A DNA stretch of 64,000 nucleotides. Origin: Chaunax sp. Z400. Lineage: Eukaryota > Chordata > Actinopteri > Lophiiformes > Chaunacidae. The stretch is from contig CM075193.1 of NCBI GenBank assembly GCA_037577475.1, forward strand, positions 5,300,685-5,364,684, given 5' to 3'. The notes under the pieces are model-generated. The model was given only the letters and a program-made list of their open reading frames with translations, did not search any database and had not been told where the DNA came from. The translations under genes were made by a program, and so were the position numbers. Positions 35,820 through 47,957 of the stretch are shown here, piece by piece (the stretch's first letter is position 1; the number at the start of each line of letters is the position of its first letter).

Positions 35820-36180
35820 TGCAAATGAGACTCACTTGATAAGGATCTGTTTGATGGGACACATGCGGAATATGAGGCAGTTAATTCCCTAATTAGTATT
35901 CCACAGAGCTGATTGGCAAAGACCGGGGAGAGTCTTTCGGAGAGCATGTCTGCAAAACCCAATATTGATTTATTTAATGGTGTCAGGGTGTCAAAAAAAT
36001 CACAAATCTCCTGTCAATTGTTTATGAGGCTGTTTAGCGGGCCAATAGAGGCACCTCGCTTAATTAATACCTCATTACGGAGATGTGATTATATGCTTGA
36101 ACTGTTAATGGGGCCCCTGAATTTCAAAGACCACCATAAAAGGTGTTTTGACAAACAGAGCAGGGGAAAACATGATATCT
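35820..36180. promoter_or_regulatory. Candidate conserved non-coding block
   Basis: Repeat-free, with 'ttccctaattagtattccac' (35885), 'ttgatttatttaatggtgtc', 'cgcttaattaatacctcatt' (36058) and 'ctgttaatggggcccctgaa' (36101). Strong homeodomain-word density. Inference only. Confidence 0.4.
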
Positions 36181-36539
36181 GATGAGTCCTCAGTGTGTTT
36201 GTTGATTTGGGACTCTGTTTGTTTTCTCCCCTTTTTATGCTTCCATTATTCACACGCCATCTTTCATGGAAGGCTCAACATTTTCCTCTGGTTGTGTCTG
36301 ATTTTGCTTTCTATCATTTCACAGCATTAAACCGGCTGTTTGGCAGGTAATCCTAATAAAAAAGGAAGGTGTCATAAGAAGTCGGCACAAAGACAAAAAC
36401 AGCTTGTAAGGATGACGATAACAGGACTGTACACAATCTATGCAAAAAAAAAAACAACGTTTGAGAAATGATGATTACCGTCTAAAACAACATTGAATGT
36501 CTTGGTGTGTGTGTTAACGTAGCCGAGCACACATGTGTG

Positions 36540-37420
36540 ATCTGAAGGGCTCTCTATTTAAAGGCCCATAAAGAGAGTGATAATGGCACAGGTTTATGAG
36601 GACTCAGCCCGCTGAGACAGGCTGTTACTGCCGCGGCTGCTGTTGTTGTTATTCCCAGTGTTCCTCGATGGCCACTAAAGCGGAAAAATGGATCCTTACT
36701 TTGGGTTGAAATATGAAGCTGGGCTTATTCTCCCACTCTTTCTCTTTTTGTGTGAAAGCCGCCCAGGCATTTGCTTGCATGGTTATGGAGTTAAATGCTC
36801 AGCTCCATGGCTGGGCTTCTGCACGGCCCCCCCCTCCCCCTCCTCTACTTCATTCCCCCTGACAGGATTAGCAGGTCTCCAGTGTTAGAAATACATTAAG
36901 TGGACCTTTGCAGTCACTTATTATGCCTGATTATGCAGCTGGAATGGGGAAGGTAGGCTGTGTTTGTAGTTAAATAACTTCTCAGATGCTTTTTTTTTTT
37001 TTTTTTACAGCAGCAATCTTCAAAGCATGAACGGGTCAGTGGCGCAGGCATAAAGCTGAGATTGATTTCCATCCTCCTACTCTTTGTTCCTGTGCTTTAA
37101 AAAGGACAGGTTCTACTAAATTAGTTTGCCTGCGTTATTAATGGAAAAGCCAATTAAACTCCCCATACTGTGGTGTCATGGCAAAACAATGCCGCCGCAC
37201 ATCCTTCCCACAGCAGTGGGTTAATGAAATGGTTAACTTATGCCGATGTATAGATAGCATTAGGCTCCATCTGGGCAGAATGCCACAGAGTCCCAACAGC
37301 TGTCCATCCGCACAGCGACGCATTTGATCTTTCAGGTCCAGGCACTGTATAGCAGAGCATCGGGACTGCAAACGTGCCGAATGTTGACTCCTCTTGTTTT
37401 GACAGCTGGGACCAAACAAT
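36540..37420. promoter_or_regulatory. Candidate conserved non-coding cluster
   Basis: Three single-copy segments, separated by a C-run at 36828-36840 and a T-run at 36991-37007: 36540-36680 ('taaaggcccataaagagagt'), 36710-36980 ('cattaagtggacctttgcag', 'attatgcctgattatgcagc') and 37120-37420 ('gcgttattaatggaaaagcc', 'ccaattaaactcccc'). The even GC and lack of repeats suggest regulatory DNA; coding is not supported. Confidence 0.35.
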
Positions 37421-37550
37421 CGGAGAATTTTGAACTAACACAAGTGGACAGGTCAGTCTGAGAGGGTTTCCATGAAATCAACAGAAGAAGTGTGACAGGC
37501 GAAAGAGGGGAAAAGAAACTGCATGGGAAAAGTGCACCAAACAGTGACAA

Positions 37551-37582
37551 TGTGTGTGTGGGTGTGGGTGTGGGTGTGCATG
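37551..37582. repeat. (TG)n / GGGTGT low-complexity run
   Basis: A short TG run followed by three gggtgt units. It creates the HPHPHTH frame on the minus strand. Confidence 0.85.
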
Positions 37583-39415
37583 AGGAGACTGGAGGTTGGG
37601 TGTTGAGGTGGGTGTAGAGGCAGTCTCCCTGTAGGCTTTGTCAGCACTCAGATTGTCCAAAATGAGAAAACATTTCAATAATGAAACCCAATCCTGTGTT
37701 CTCAGTCATTTTCTGTAACGCCATCAACACTGGCCATTTTGTTATTCATTCATTATCTCTGACAATGTAAATGGCTCCCTAAGGTGAGCAGACCCCAGGA
37801 ATAATGTCAATGAAATCACTGGCATTTAGGTTACAGCCCAGTTCCCTGGACTCGAGACTCCCATTTAGACAGTGGGGCAAAGCAGAGGGAAAATTAGTCA
37901 ACCTCTCTTGATGGCTGTTGTGCTTGGCTATTTTTCCCGACCCACTGTGAATAAAGTCGTTTTTTTTACGCCACCTATCCATGTTAAAGACGGCACCCAT
38001 ACAAATTAGCAATCATGCCAGAGGTGATGAGAAAATGCAAGCAGAAGTTCTTGCGCCTCACATGTTCAGCAGACCTCGGTTAAAAATGACTTTACACATG
38101 TTGTCTATAAGACGAGTAAATTGATAATATTTCTATCTTTGCCCCAGGAGAAGCAGGGTAGTTTGGCAAGGGTAAGAAAGGGCTCCCCCCCCCACCCCCT
38201 CCACAACAGCTGACACAAGTGATTCGTTATTCCTCGGAGGGGAAGTCAGGCACATGAAGCCTCCACACATCACACACCTCGGGCCATGACCACTCAGCAG
38301 TGCCCTCCCCATCCCAGGCTTGGCCCTGTAACATCTGGCCCCAGAGACCCTGGACGTTTTCTTTCCCCTGTTCAAAATGCACCAGTGGTTCCCATTTAAC
38401 ACCTGTTCGCACTAATTTCCATTTTTGGGGACGTTGTGGATTTCAAATCATTTATCACTTCACAAAGTGCTTCCACATGTGCGCTGTCTTTCCCAGTGTG
38501 CAGGGTTTCTGCCTCTGGCCAACCTTTTCTAAATGTATTAAAATTTAGTTTGGTCCAAAGAAGCTGAGACACTGATGTTTCATTGTGGTGATGTCTGGTA
38601 ATTATTAGCCTAAATTACGGCTCTGGCATGTGACTTGACAGGGTGGACTCCATGTTTAAATGGAGAGATGGGGTGAGAAGGTAGGGCCAAGGTGGTCTGT
38701 TACGCTTTGTGCACTTTTATAACTATGTTCCCCAACACTGGGATGTCAGTCAGACTGAAACAGTTTCACCACCGTGGAAACACTTGTGTGGTTATGACCT
38801 TAGAGGGTCCACTGGGGCCCAGTGTGGGGCGGCTGGGTGAAGGCTGTGTCAAAAGCACTCCACTGTGGGGGGAAGACTCCCACATCGAACACTGATGAAC
38901 ATTAAATATCAGCTGCAGTCCGATTGATATTCAAGGTCAGAGTTCATATTGTGAAACCAGGATTAGATCTTAAAGTGGAAAATGACTTAAATGAAAGTGA
39001 AATCAGATTATGTCTTGGGGCTCTTTGGTCAACAGTCCCCAAGCCTCAGCAGCACACCAGCACTGTGTAATTGGCTTTGACAAAATGGGATGGGAGACAT
39101 GCAACCTACTTGGAAACTGTAATGTGATCATGTTGTGCATATTTCTTAAAGTAAAGACGTGTTAAATCATCGACCTGTAACAGACCCTCCCATGAAAAGT
39201 AGTATTTTTCGTTGTCGATAGCTTTAGAGCTACAAATTCAAAGTCTAATATATTTCAAAATATATTTGCATCCCACCACATGCAACTCAGACAAAAAGTT
39301 CCAAAAGCACAATTAAAGAAAAAATGTAGTAATTATATTGCTCTCATACTGAAATAATAACCAAAATCATGGTAATGAGAACCATATCATCACCACATTT
39401 TTCATTTTCAAGGGC
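37583..39415. other. Non-coding spacer with enhancer-like stretches
   Basis: No gene seen. The segments 37740-38010 and 38560-38640 ('ggtaattattagcctaaatt') look single-copy and possibly regulatory. Frames at 38133-38402 (minus) and 38300-38548 (plus) overlap and lack splice partners. Confidence 0.4.
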
Positions 39416-39433
39416 ACACACACACACGCACAC
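39416..39433. repeat. Short (CA)n run
   Basis: Nine CA units with one CG. Confidence 0.85.
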
Positions 39434-39439
39434 ATAAGT

Positions 39440-39840
39440 AATGTATTCAAATTTAATCTAATTTAAAAAGGAAATTGCTACATTTGTGTTTACAAAGTTT
39501 TTTGACGAGCTAAGCTCCATCTTCAAGTGGCGAACGTTTGAAACTGTAATGTAAGTGTGCCTAATTAAAGTGGGCTGTGGAAATGTGCACTAATCAGATA
39601 TGGTTGGTAACAAAGTCCATGAAATTACTAATTAGAATTTCATTAAAAGGTGCTGCTTTATCATCTGAGGAAATCGTCACCTTTAAAATGCTTTCAGGAA
39701 GGCAGTATGCCTCTTTAAACGGGCTAAAAGAGGAAAATGGTCGGCTTTTGATGTAATATCTCATTTAGGATTGGAGCTAAATTGGACCATTTAAACATGT
39801 CTTTGTTTTGGGTGTAATTTATCACACTAATTAATGACAG
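39440..39840. promoter_or_regulatory. Candidate conserved non-coding block
   Basis: AT-rich and repeat-free: 'gcctaattaaagtgggctgt' (39559), 'ttactaattagaatttcatt' (39626), 'ggtgtaatttatcacactaa' followed by 'ttaatgacag'. Dense in ATTA words, with the texture of an enhancer. Confidence 0.4.
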
Positions 39841-40990
39841 TCATGGGCTGCGTTGGGCGGCTGACAGAACACCAGGTTGCTGCAGGAAGAGATCACAAAA
39901 ACAGACTTTCAGCTTCGACAGAAACACGCCATGAGGAAGCGTTTACCAAGAACGAGAGCCACCCCTTTCTGATTTGTCATTCTGTTAGAATACCTCCTAT
40001 GATTAACAATCGCATTTCAAAGTGTTTGGGAGGATACACAACATGTGCAGTTGCTTGGTGCTAATTTGAATCCACATGCATTTCATTTCGGTGATGTCTT
40101 TCTTTTAAGACGTTCAAATCTTCAGGGTTTTTTTTTTGCAACAAATACCGTATTTTGCATTCCATACTGTTAAGTTGATTAAAGTTTGCATTCTACAGTA
40201 TAGTGTGTCATCCACGTGACCAGCTTTCGGACTACTATTCCTCCCATCAGTTGGCCAGGATGGGATGTGTTAGTTGAAGGGATCATATGTCAGTGCTAAG
40301 GCCTGTTCATCTGAGGGACAGAGGCAGTGGAAGAAAAGACCATCTAATGACTGCTCTATGGAAGCCCTGCAGAGTTCACTTTTTTCTAGTGGGACGAACA
40401 AGAACAGAAAAAATAAACAGTCAAACCAACGCTTGGGCAGATGTGTGTGGTGAGCTGATTAGTCGATGGTTCACTCTGGTGAGTCAGAGGTGAGTACAGG
40501 TGAACGGTGAAAGATAATACTGTAGGTTTCCCCTGAGTCATGCCCTCAGCACATGTTCAAGAAGCCTCTGGAGCAGAGAGGTGCATTATGGGTTCAAAAC
40601 TGCAACTTTAAATGAAACCAGGAAACTGATCGAGTCTTACCAAAAAAGTGGGAAGTCAATCAAATGCAAGGCCCCCATTAAGTTAACTGCCAGTGTGGAG
40701 CAAAACAAGGCATGTCAGGAATGCAGCTGTTTAATTTGCCCTGCAGGCTTCATAAACCTTTGCCTTTGAAATACCAACCATGGTGGCAATGCCGTCTACA
40801 TGTGTACACATGTAGTGCTTCTCCTGCAACATGAATTCTCATCAGGTGTGCGATGGCGTGCAATTGTTCAGGTTCTGAGAGAGAGGAAAAGCTAAGAAAA
40901 ACCATATATTCTATATCCATGCTATATTAAACTCTTAATATTAAAAGATTAGAACATGGATGAAATTAATTTGCACAGACACTGTAGTCG
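39841..40990. other. Non-coding spacer
   Basis: Single-copy sequence, no gene. A possible enhancer-like part is 40600-40760 ('cccccattaagttaactgcc', 'gctgtttaatttgccctgca'). Confidence 0.4.
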
Positions 40991-41002
40991 ATCGGTGACG
41001 CC

Positions 41003-41551
41003 TGAGGGCAACGTTTTTGTTGAAAACGGAGATGTTTTTTCTTTGCGTTTTAAAAAAGTTCTGCGTTCACGCGACATCGTTTTCTAACCGATCTCTGTAC
41101 ACATGGATCCACAAAACAATTGAAAAATGCTGTAGTATGTATGCCAAGTAGTTGGTGGTGTAACTTTTCTAATTCAACACCGCAGAACAAGATCACAGTG
41201 GTGGTTCAGCAAATCTACATTAGAGGGGTGTTAATAAACTCAAAAGAGTCTGCAGCACAAACACAACCAGACAGTCTGACGTTGTCTTTTTGTTGTTGTT
41301 CTGGCCATAGTAGGCTGTCTGCTGTCTGTGTATGTGAGTGAGGCTGGCGGAACCATAATAGACGTCTGTGTCGTCATCGTCTTTGCCCGTTTATACGACA
41401 ACGGTAGGGTGATGTTTTCAAAAGTTTCCACTCTGGAGCAATTTTCAAAAGTTTGCGTTTTCAGTCTCCGCCGTTCTCGTGTAAAGGGACGGTCAAAACG
41501 CAACAAAAGGTTTCTGTTGTGGGTGAAGCGGTTGTTGTGTAAATGGCCCCT
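41003..41551 (+). mobile_element. hAT-like MITE, first of two tandem copies
   Basis: The right end reads ggttgttgtgtaaatggccc (41530-41549), the inverted form of the gttgtttacatgacaac-type left end. The left part is eroded ('gagggcaacgtttttg'). It shares a core with the next copy ('aagatcacagtggtggttca' against 'aagatcacactcgtggtgca'). It is about 150 bp longer than its neighbour in the right half, which contains a second internal end-like word ('gtttatacgacaacgg', 41390). Confidence 0.72.
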
Positions 41552-41581
41552 AATTTGCACCTTTGTACCAGTGACACTTAT

Positions 41582-41988
41582 GCTCTGTTTATATGACAAC
41601 AGTTTTTCCTTTGCATTAATAAAAAGTTCTGCATTCATATAGTAACATTTTTGGGAATGATCCTTGTGCACACAGCTATGCAGTTGAAAATGCTGTGGTA
41701 TGCATGCCAGGCCAGTAGTTGGCGATGTAACTTTTCAAATTCAACACCACAGAATAAGATCACACTCGTGGTGCAGCAAATCTACATGAGAGGACCATCA
41801 ATAGCCTGCAGAACAAACAAAACTGGACAGTCTGACATTGTTTTTTGCTGTTGATCTGTCCATAGTGTTCTGTCCAAACGCGTATTAAGCTGGAACAGTC
41901 ATAGCTGTTGTCGTGTAAACAAATGGCCAAACCGCTACAGAAATTTACTGCTGTATGTTCGAACCATTGTCGTGTAAAAGGCCCCTTA
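41582..41988 (+). mobile_element. hAT-like MITE, second tandem copy
   Basis: The left end is ctctgtttatatgacaacag and the right end cgtgtaaaaggccccttag. These are inverted repeats of each other with few changes ('ggccttttacacgacaat' on the reverse strand). The core aligns with the preceding copy at an offset of 568 bp. No transposase is encoded. Both copies have the same orientation, and the copy at 33620 is opposite. Confidence 0.75.
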
Positions 41989-42760
41989 GGAATTAGCTTG
42001 TGTGTATGTCAGTACCTGTAATTAAAGCAGATGGTCAAATGACCCTGTCAGGACTGTTAACAAAGTAGAGCTTCTAAATGGTCTTAATTCCCTACTCGTT
42101 TCCAAAGCTGAGCTGCTCCTCAGCTAATTCCCCCTGCACATTGTTACAGAGGATTGTTTTTTCACTCCATTTGGGCCTAATTAAAGCTGTGGCTACAATT
42201 AAGGTATGCAGTAAATAGACTGGGTTGAAGACAACAGAGAGGCAGTTTCTGTGACATGCTACATATGACCTTAAATGACTTGAAATGAAGCCTTTTAAAA
42301 CCAGAGTGCCTAATCTTCACAGCACAGACACTCAATGAATGAAAATAAGGGTTGATTATTGGTGATCATATATTATTTTCTATCCTGTAAGCAACGAGAG
42401 AAAGGAAGAAAGAACAGGAACAAGTTAACAAGTAATGCCTGGGAGGTCACTAAATTAAAGGTGTGACAGATCTGTGAGTTAGTGTGCGGTAGAGTTTATA
42501 TTTAAAAGGCAGACTCACACATTTTTTGTTCTTTCTCCCTGAAATTGTGAGACGTGTTTAAAAGCACAGCACTTAGATATGTGCTAAATACCAGCCGAGG
42601 AACAAAATCCCCATATCTGTCATTAAAAGACCATAGAGTATAATTATCATTTTACAATTGGAACACATGCGGTAATAGGGCATTCAGCCGTCCTGTGCCG
42701 TCACTATACATTCTGACATGATACTACAGCACATAGTGCAGCCTGTAATTATCTGTTTCC
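41989..42760. promoter_or_regulatory. Candidate conserved non-coding segments
   Basis: Two single-copy patches: 41990-42220 ('gtacctgtaattaaagcaga', 'gggcctaattaaagctgtgg') and 42580-42760 ('gtataattatcattttacaa', 'gcctgtaattatctgtttcc'). ATTA-dense and repeat-free. Confidence 0.35.
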
Positions 42761-43270
42761 TGAAGGTGGAGGGCTGCGTAAAACTGCCTCATGAAAAAAG
42801 CTTTTCTCCTCTTTGGCAATCACTGGTGTGGACTGACTCACTGGGCTTCGACAGGAAACTTCAGCAGGTTCACACCAGGAGGGGCAGTGGTGCAGCAGCC
42901 ATCTGGGGAGGGCAGTAAAACACGGTGCACCTTCACACAACTGAGTGGAGAAACTTCTGTTCGTTTACTTATTGAGATGAGGCGTCATGTGTGACTGGAT
43001 TGATCACGCATCCATCTAATGCCATTTCATCAAACCCTCAACATGACTCTTCATCTCAGGAGTACATGACATCCAGGTCTTTTATAGAAGTGTGAGATTA
43101 AAGAAACTAAATAAACATAAATCAACACAGGCCCCAGAGCTGCTGTCCACTGCCTTATCTGAGAATACTATTGTGAGACGTCATCACCCTGCCTCTCACA
43201 CTGCTGGAGGTATTGAAGTGCCGTCTTAATGATACAGCAGACGTAACGCAGGGGGGAGACTGTGTGTGCT
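42761..43270. other. Non-coding spacer
   Basis: Nothing recognised. Frames at 42718-42994 overlap on both strands. Confidence 0.4.
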
Positions 43271-43279
43271 CAAGGTAGA

Positions 43280-43530
43280 GCAGGAGGAGAGGGTTAAAAA
43301 ACACTAATTATTAGCCCCACTGGGATCTCTTATATATAGTGTCTAGCCTGGACAACACCAATTAATACAGCAATTATCATCCTGGCCCGTTGCACAGAGT
43401 TGACTAAGTTGGCTCGCCTTCTGACGATTATGGCGAGAGGGAAAGCAGCAGAGGAGAGGCATGCTGGAGCGAGATTATTCATCTCACACTAAAGCCCTGC
43501 TTTTATGATGCATGTGTGATGGAGGAGATA
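43280..43530. promoter_or_regulatory. Candidate conserved non-coding element
   Basis: Contains 'aacactaattattagcccca' (43302), 'caccaattaatacagcaatt' (43358) and 'gcgagattattcatctcaca' (43470). Repeat-free. Confidence 0.35.
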
Positions 43531-44200
43531 TCCAAAAGAGTCATTTAATCTGAACATTTCAACTCAGCATTACTCCAACACAATCTCCCTACAGATTAAT
43601 TTCTTCTGTGTGTCATCTTTAGGGGTGTAGGGAGCACCGATTCGATAAAGAATGAACCGCCAAGACATTTCCTCATGTTTCTCCCTCCACTGGAGTAACA
43701 AGCAGGCTTAAAGCTGTTAGTTTGAGACCCTCCAATGTGTGACAGGTGCTCAGTCCACCTATACCCCTGAGGTCTGATTCTAGGCTGTGACCCGTCCCTG
43801 CACTGCATTTATTTCTTCAACACTGTCCTCTCCCCTCCCTTCTCCTCTTCCTCCTCCCTGCCCTGATTCTTAAGCAGTGGACGCAGATGTAAGCAATAGC
43901 TCCACCTAGTTTCCGCACGGCAGCTGTGGCCCATGCACTCCTTTTGAGAGCAGCACAGATGACTGAGTGGTGTTCGGATGAGGGAAGACCTAAAATACTG
44001 CTCCCATATTATCCCCCCTAGTCAGTCAAATTATCCACTGTGCTCTATTCTTTGTCATCATCCTTTTGGACGGGAGAGCTCTCCCTGTCTCTTGTTCTAT
44101 TTTTGCACCTCCTCGTCTTCTTCCATGCTCTCCTGCGGTGACAGCCATTGCAGGAGCGTCTTAAGCACATTTGCCCCTTTTCCCCGGAGCCACTGTAAAA
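43531..44200. other. Non-coding spacer
   Basis: CT-rich from 43820 to 43860. No gene or repeat recognised. Confidence 0.4.
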
Positions 44201-44204
44201 TCTG

Positions 44205-44660
44205 TGCTGACAGCCAATGAAAACAACACGGATGCTTGCATGTTATCTTGACACGGCCATGTTAAGCTTCGCAGCCATGATGCTAAATGGTCGTCATAAA
44301 CCCTTTAAGATCTGCGAAGTCTAATGTGGACTTTTATGAAAACATTATGCTGTTTAATGAAGCTTAGCGAAAGTTCAGTCAGGAAGACTATCTCTTCGCG
44401 CATGCCCTTTATATCACTAGCAGCTTCCTGCTATCTTTAGGCTTCAATAGCTCATCGCCCTTTTCATCCAATCACAACCTGTCATATTTCCTCTTTAGCC
44501 AATCATTTGAAAGCTGTCAAACATTAAATATACTTTCTGGCTTTGCTGTCATTTCAGTACGACAAAGATTCGCAACTCACCTTCACCTCTTCATCGCCTC
44601 AACCCCGGACACCTGGCCATCTCCAATCAAATCCCCCAATCAGATGTTTTCCTTCCATGA
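44205..44660 (+). promoter_or_regulatory. CCAAT-box cluster, possible solo LTR or promoter
   Basis: Four ccaatc words occur at 44468, 44499, 44623 and 44636, plus ccaatg at 44213. An A/T-rich 'attaaatatacttt' at 44525-44538 could act as a TATA-like site. Upstream is a CpG-containing segment ('ctcttcgcgcatgcc', 44391). Clustered CCAAT boxes before a TATA-like word are typical of LTR U3 regions and of some promoters. No matching second LTR or downstream gene is seen, so identity is open. Confidence 0.25.
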
Positions 44661-44990
44661 AATCATGAACCTCATCAATACCAGTGTCCAGGGTCCGAGG
44701 GAAGTCTCCTTCATACTGGAAGCACCAAATTCGTCCAATGGGTTCCCTTGGCATCTACTTCCTGCTGAAGTCCAAGCACCAAAGACTTTACCTTCTTTTC
44801 ACAATAATTGTAATTTTACTTCTATCTTTTCGTTCTTATTTGTTCCTCTGATTGAAATAGGTTCCGGTTCAGCAGAGACATACAGAAGGCAGCCATTGCT
44901 CAAAACAATATGCAACCTGACTTTAAAAAGAATCAGGAAGGTGTTCGCATAGATGTATATTTTATCCCTTGAATCCCTTTATCATTTTTC
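44661..44990. other. Non-coding spacer
   Basis: A 102-codon plus-strand frame (44644-44952) crosses it. It lacks recognisable motifs and splice context and is regarded as chance. Confidence 0.4.
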
Positions 44991-45330
44991 ATGTCACAGC
45001 AGATTTTAATTTGGAAATATTTACATATTATTTCACATCTATTTCTGCTTTTCTATAGCATCAATTGACAAAACAATTACAGTCTACAGGCTCTCGTCTA
45101 ACAAGCCCTTGGAGTCCTGAGAATGATTAGATGGCGGGTATTACATGAGGAACCCATCTTGGATTAGTGGCGAACACAATAAATTCTGAAATAAGTGGAG
45201 GAATATGTACATCCCTTTCATGGAAGACGCTTAGGTGATTGCTGCCACAAGAGGATTTGTCAGCATAACACAGGATCTCAAACAATAATGTGCGTATGAT
45301 AGGACACATGGAACACATTCATAATCGAAT
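44990..45330. promoter_or_regulatory. Candidate conserved non-coding element
   Basis: Repeat-free AT-rich sequence ('cagattttaatttggaaata', 'gaatgattagatggcgggta', 'cacaataaattctgaaataa'). Enhancer-like texture only. Confidence 0.3.
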
Positions 45331-46101
45331 TCACTGCCTGTTGTGTAAATTGATTTCTCCTCCATGAAACCAAGCGAAGGGCCAGAGAGAATTCGGCTCG
45401 GTTTCATCATCGTGTATTTGAATACATTTCACAACGCTCACCATCACCATCATCAAAAAGAGAAAGCAGTATTTTAAAAAAAGAAAAAAAGTTGAGTCCA
45501 AGTGAATGTTTGCCTCCCAGAGCGCAGTTGTTTTTTTTTTTAGTAATTGGTACATGCTGCATGTTCTTTACAGCAGGCCCGTCATTTATTTACAGAGGTG
45601 TTGTGTTGCACCTCACCTCACCCACAGAAAATCGACCGGGCCTCTAAAAGGAGGCGCTGTCATTGTCATTGTGAGGTGTTGGATAACAGCTCTTGAGCAG
45701 GTTGTAATTAGAGTGGCTGAGGTGTAATGAGGGTGCAAGATTCCTGCTCCTGCAGCTGGTGCCAAACTGGATCGGGGCTGCTGATGGCACACTGGTGAGT
45801 GGCATCCATGCCAGAGAAGGGTTTCCTCCACCTCGCTGTCTTTTACCTGTGAGTTCGAACAGATGGGGTTAGACTGAAGTCGCTGAGTATTTTCATTATA
45901 GTTTCTCAGCCGAACTGGCGAGGTTCCCAACAGGTGGAGATAATAACAGTATCATTAATAACTATAATATCTTTTCCAGAGGAATAATAAGGTTAAAATT
46001 ATTCTTAATTGGAAGAATTTGTTGTTCACTGATTGACTGAGAAATTAAAATGTTTGTTGGAAACATTTCACATTTGAACTCGTTCACAAACTGTGTAGTA
46101 A
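45331..46101. other. Non-coding spacer
   Basis: No gene. A-rich (45474-45490) and T-rich (45531-45542) runs are present; 45590-45760 is GC-balanced and single-copy. Confidence 0.4.
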
Positions 46102-46102
46102 G

Positions 46103-46178
<76 letters not shown>

Positions 46179-46191
46179 ACAGACACACACA

Positions 46192-46288
<97 letters not shown>

Positions 46289-46309
46289 ACACACACACAC
46301 ACACACACA

Positions 46310-46392
<83 letters not shown>

Positions 46393-46405
46393 ACAGACAC
46401 ACACA

Positions 46406-46498
<93 letters not shown>

Positions 46499-46519
46499 AC
46501 ACACACACACACACACACA

Positions 46520-46578
<59 letters not shown>
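46102..46578. repeat. Long (CA)n array with AG interruptions and a 214-bp higher-order repeat
   Basis: 477 bp of CA dinucleotides interrupted by single G residues (CACAGACACA). Starting at the G at 46132, the spacings are 42, 8, 10, 58, 34, 26 and 36 bp. From 46346 they repeat as 42, 8, 10, 54, 34 and 26 bp. The array is therefore a tandem duplication of a roughly 214-bp block, with two CA units lost in the second copy. Open frames of 172-204 codons in several frames (CVCV or HTHT) are by-products. Confidence 0.95.
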
Positions 46579-46581
<3 letters not shown>

Positions 46582-47000
46582 CTCACACATATGAGGCAGT
46601 TTTTGCACTCTTGGCAAAATAAAAACTTTTTGTCAGAGTCAGATTGAAATTTATATCAGTTCGTCAGGCACAAGCCAAAATGATCTTACTGCACATTATT
46701 TTGATAAGTTTGGTGCCAGAGATAGAGAAGAAATGGACGAGAAATGGGAGGAAAGCATCCCACACTCCACACACCAGATAAGTGAAGAAGCCAAGATTCC
46801 TCTCACAGCTCCATCAGAAAGTGCTTAACCAGAACACCCCCCTCCCAAAAAAAAAAGAAAAAGAATTTGATTGAGATGCATGCTGTTTTCGCAAAGAAGA
46901 AACACCATCAATCGCTTCAGAAATTTAAGAACAATCCAGCTGCACATTCAGTTTTGTCAAAGCCATGAGTTGTGTTGGTTGTTTCTGTTGTTACACTAAT
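46579..47000. other. Spacer between opposing dinucleotide arrays
   Basis: About 420 bp of single-copy sequence with an A-run at 46848-46857. No gene. Confidence 0.5.
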
Positions 47001-47010
47001 ATGTGTGTGT

Positions 47011-47055
<45 letters not shown>

Positions 47056-47100
47056 TGTGTGTGTGTGTGTGTCTGTGTGTGTGTGTGTGTGTGTGTCTGC
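47001..47100. repeat. (TG)n microsatellite with TCTG interruptions
   Basis: About 50 TG units broken by three or four TCTG words, the reverse complement of the CAGA interruptions in the (CA)n array at 46102. Confidence 0.93.
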
Positions 47101-47950
47101 TTGGATCACTAACTTAATGCACCAGGAGTTTGTCAAAGCACAAACTGCCACTACTTGATTAAACTTCTAAATTACCTTGTGAGCAATTCGTGTACAGCTG
47201 GAGAATGTTAATGAGTATTGTGGTAATACAGTATGTCAATAAATTGTTGACATATAATTTTCTTCCCTTGTTTATTTATTTGTTTAATGAAGAGAAAGCT
47301 TTTATCTGGGGCTGAACCACCACCATGAAATTCTTTTCTTCACTGTGTGGAGTTCAAGTTCCACCATGTCAGGGCTGCAGCAGAGCAATGCAACTCATTA
47401 CTACCCTGCCAGAACATAACCAGAGACATTCTAATCGTAGTAGCGGCATGCTACTCTCAGACATTCCGGGTATATAGGGGGTAGGTAAAGACAAATGGGG
47501 GCTCTATGGAACAGAAGCCAAATAATTAAACATTTATGTTTCTGTCAACTTTCATTATGTTTTCGATATAATGTTTTGATACAATAAATATCAGTCCATT
47601 AGATATGTTTATGGTCTCTGGAATATCTCTGCTATTACATTAACCAGATCTACTGTCAGAAAGGTCCTCCTGGTCCTCCTTTAGGTATTCATTTGATTTC
47701 ATTTCAAAAACATCTCTAGACTTCGGGAGACTTTGAGGGAGGATTCCGGGTCGCAATCAGTCGTAAATCTTTAACTGACCAATCAGCATTCATTAGCAGA
47801 ATGCTAGCAGTTTGTGAGCAAAATTGGCTTCCTTGTAAGAAAAACGAAAGAACATTGGTGTGTTTTCATTTCACTTCTGATATATAATTGATACTATATT
47901 TACATAAAAAATCAAATTCTGGCTTTTTTCTCTCGAAGTAGGTGAAAATA
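47101..47950. other. Non-coding spacer
   Basis: No gene or repeat recognised. AT-rich from 47500 to 47640. Confidence 0.4.
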
Positions 47951-47957
47951 ATTATTT

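Noticed and set aside
41240..41671. 143-codon minus-strand frame.
   Set aside because: It lies entirely within the tandem MITE copies and reads non-coding transposon DNA.
45962..46622. Several 170- to 204-codon frames on both strands (CVCV, HTHT).
   Set aside because: They are translations of the (CA)n array in multiple frames.
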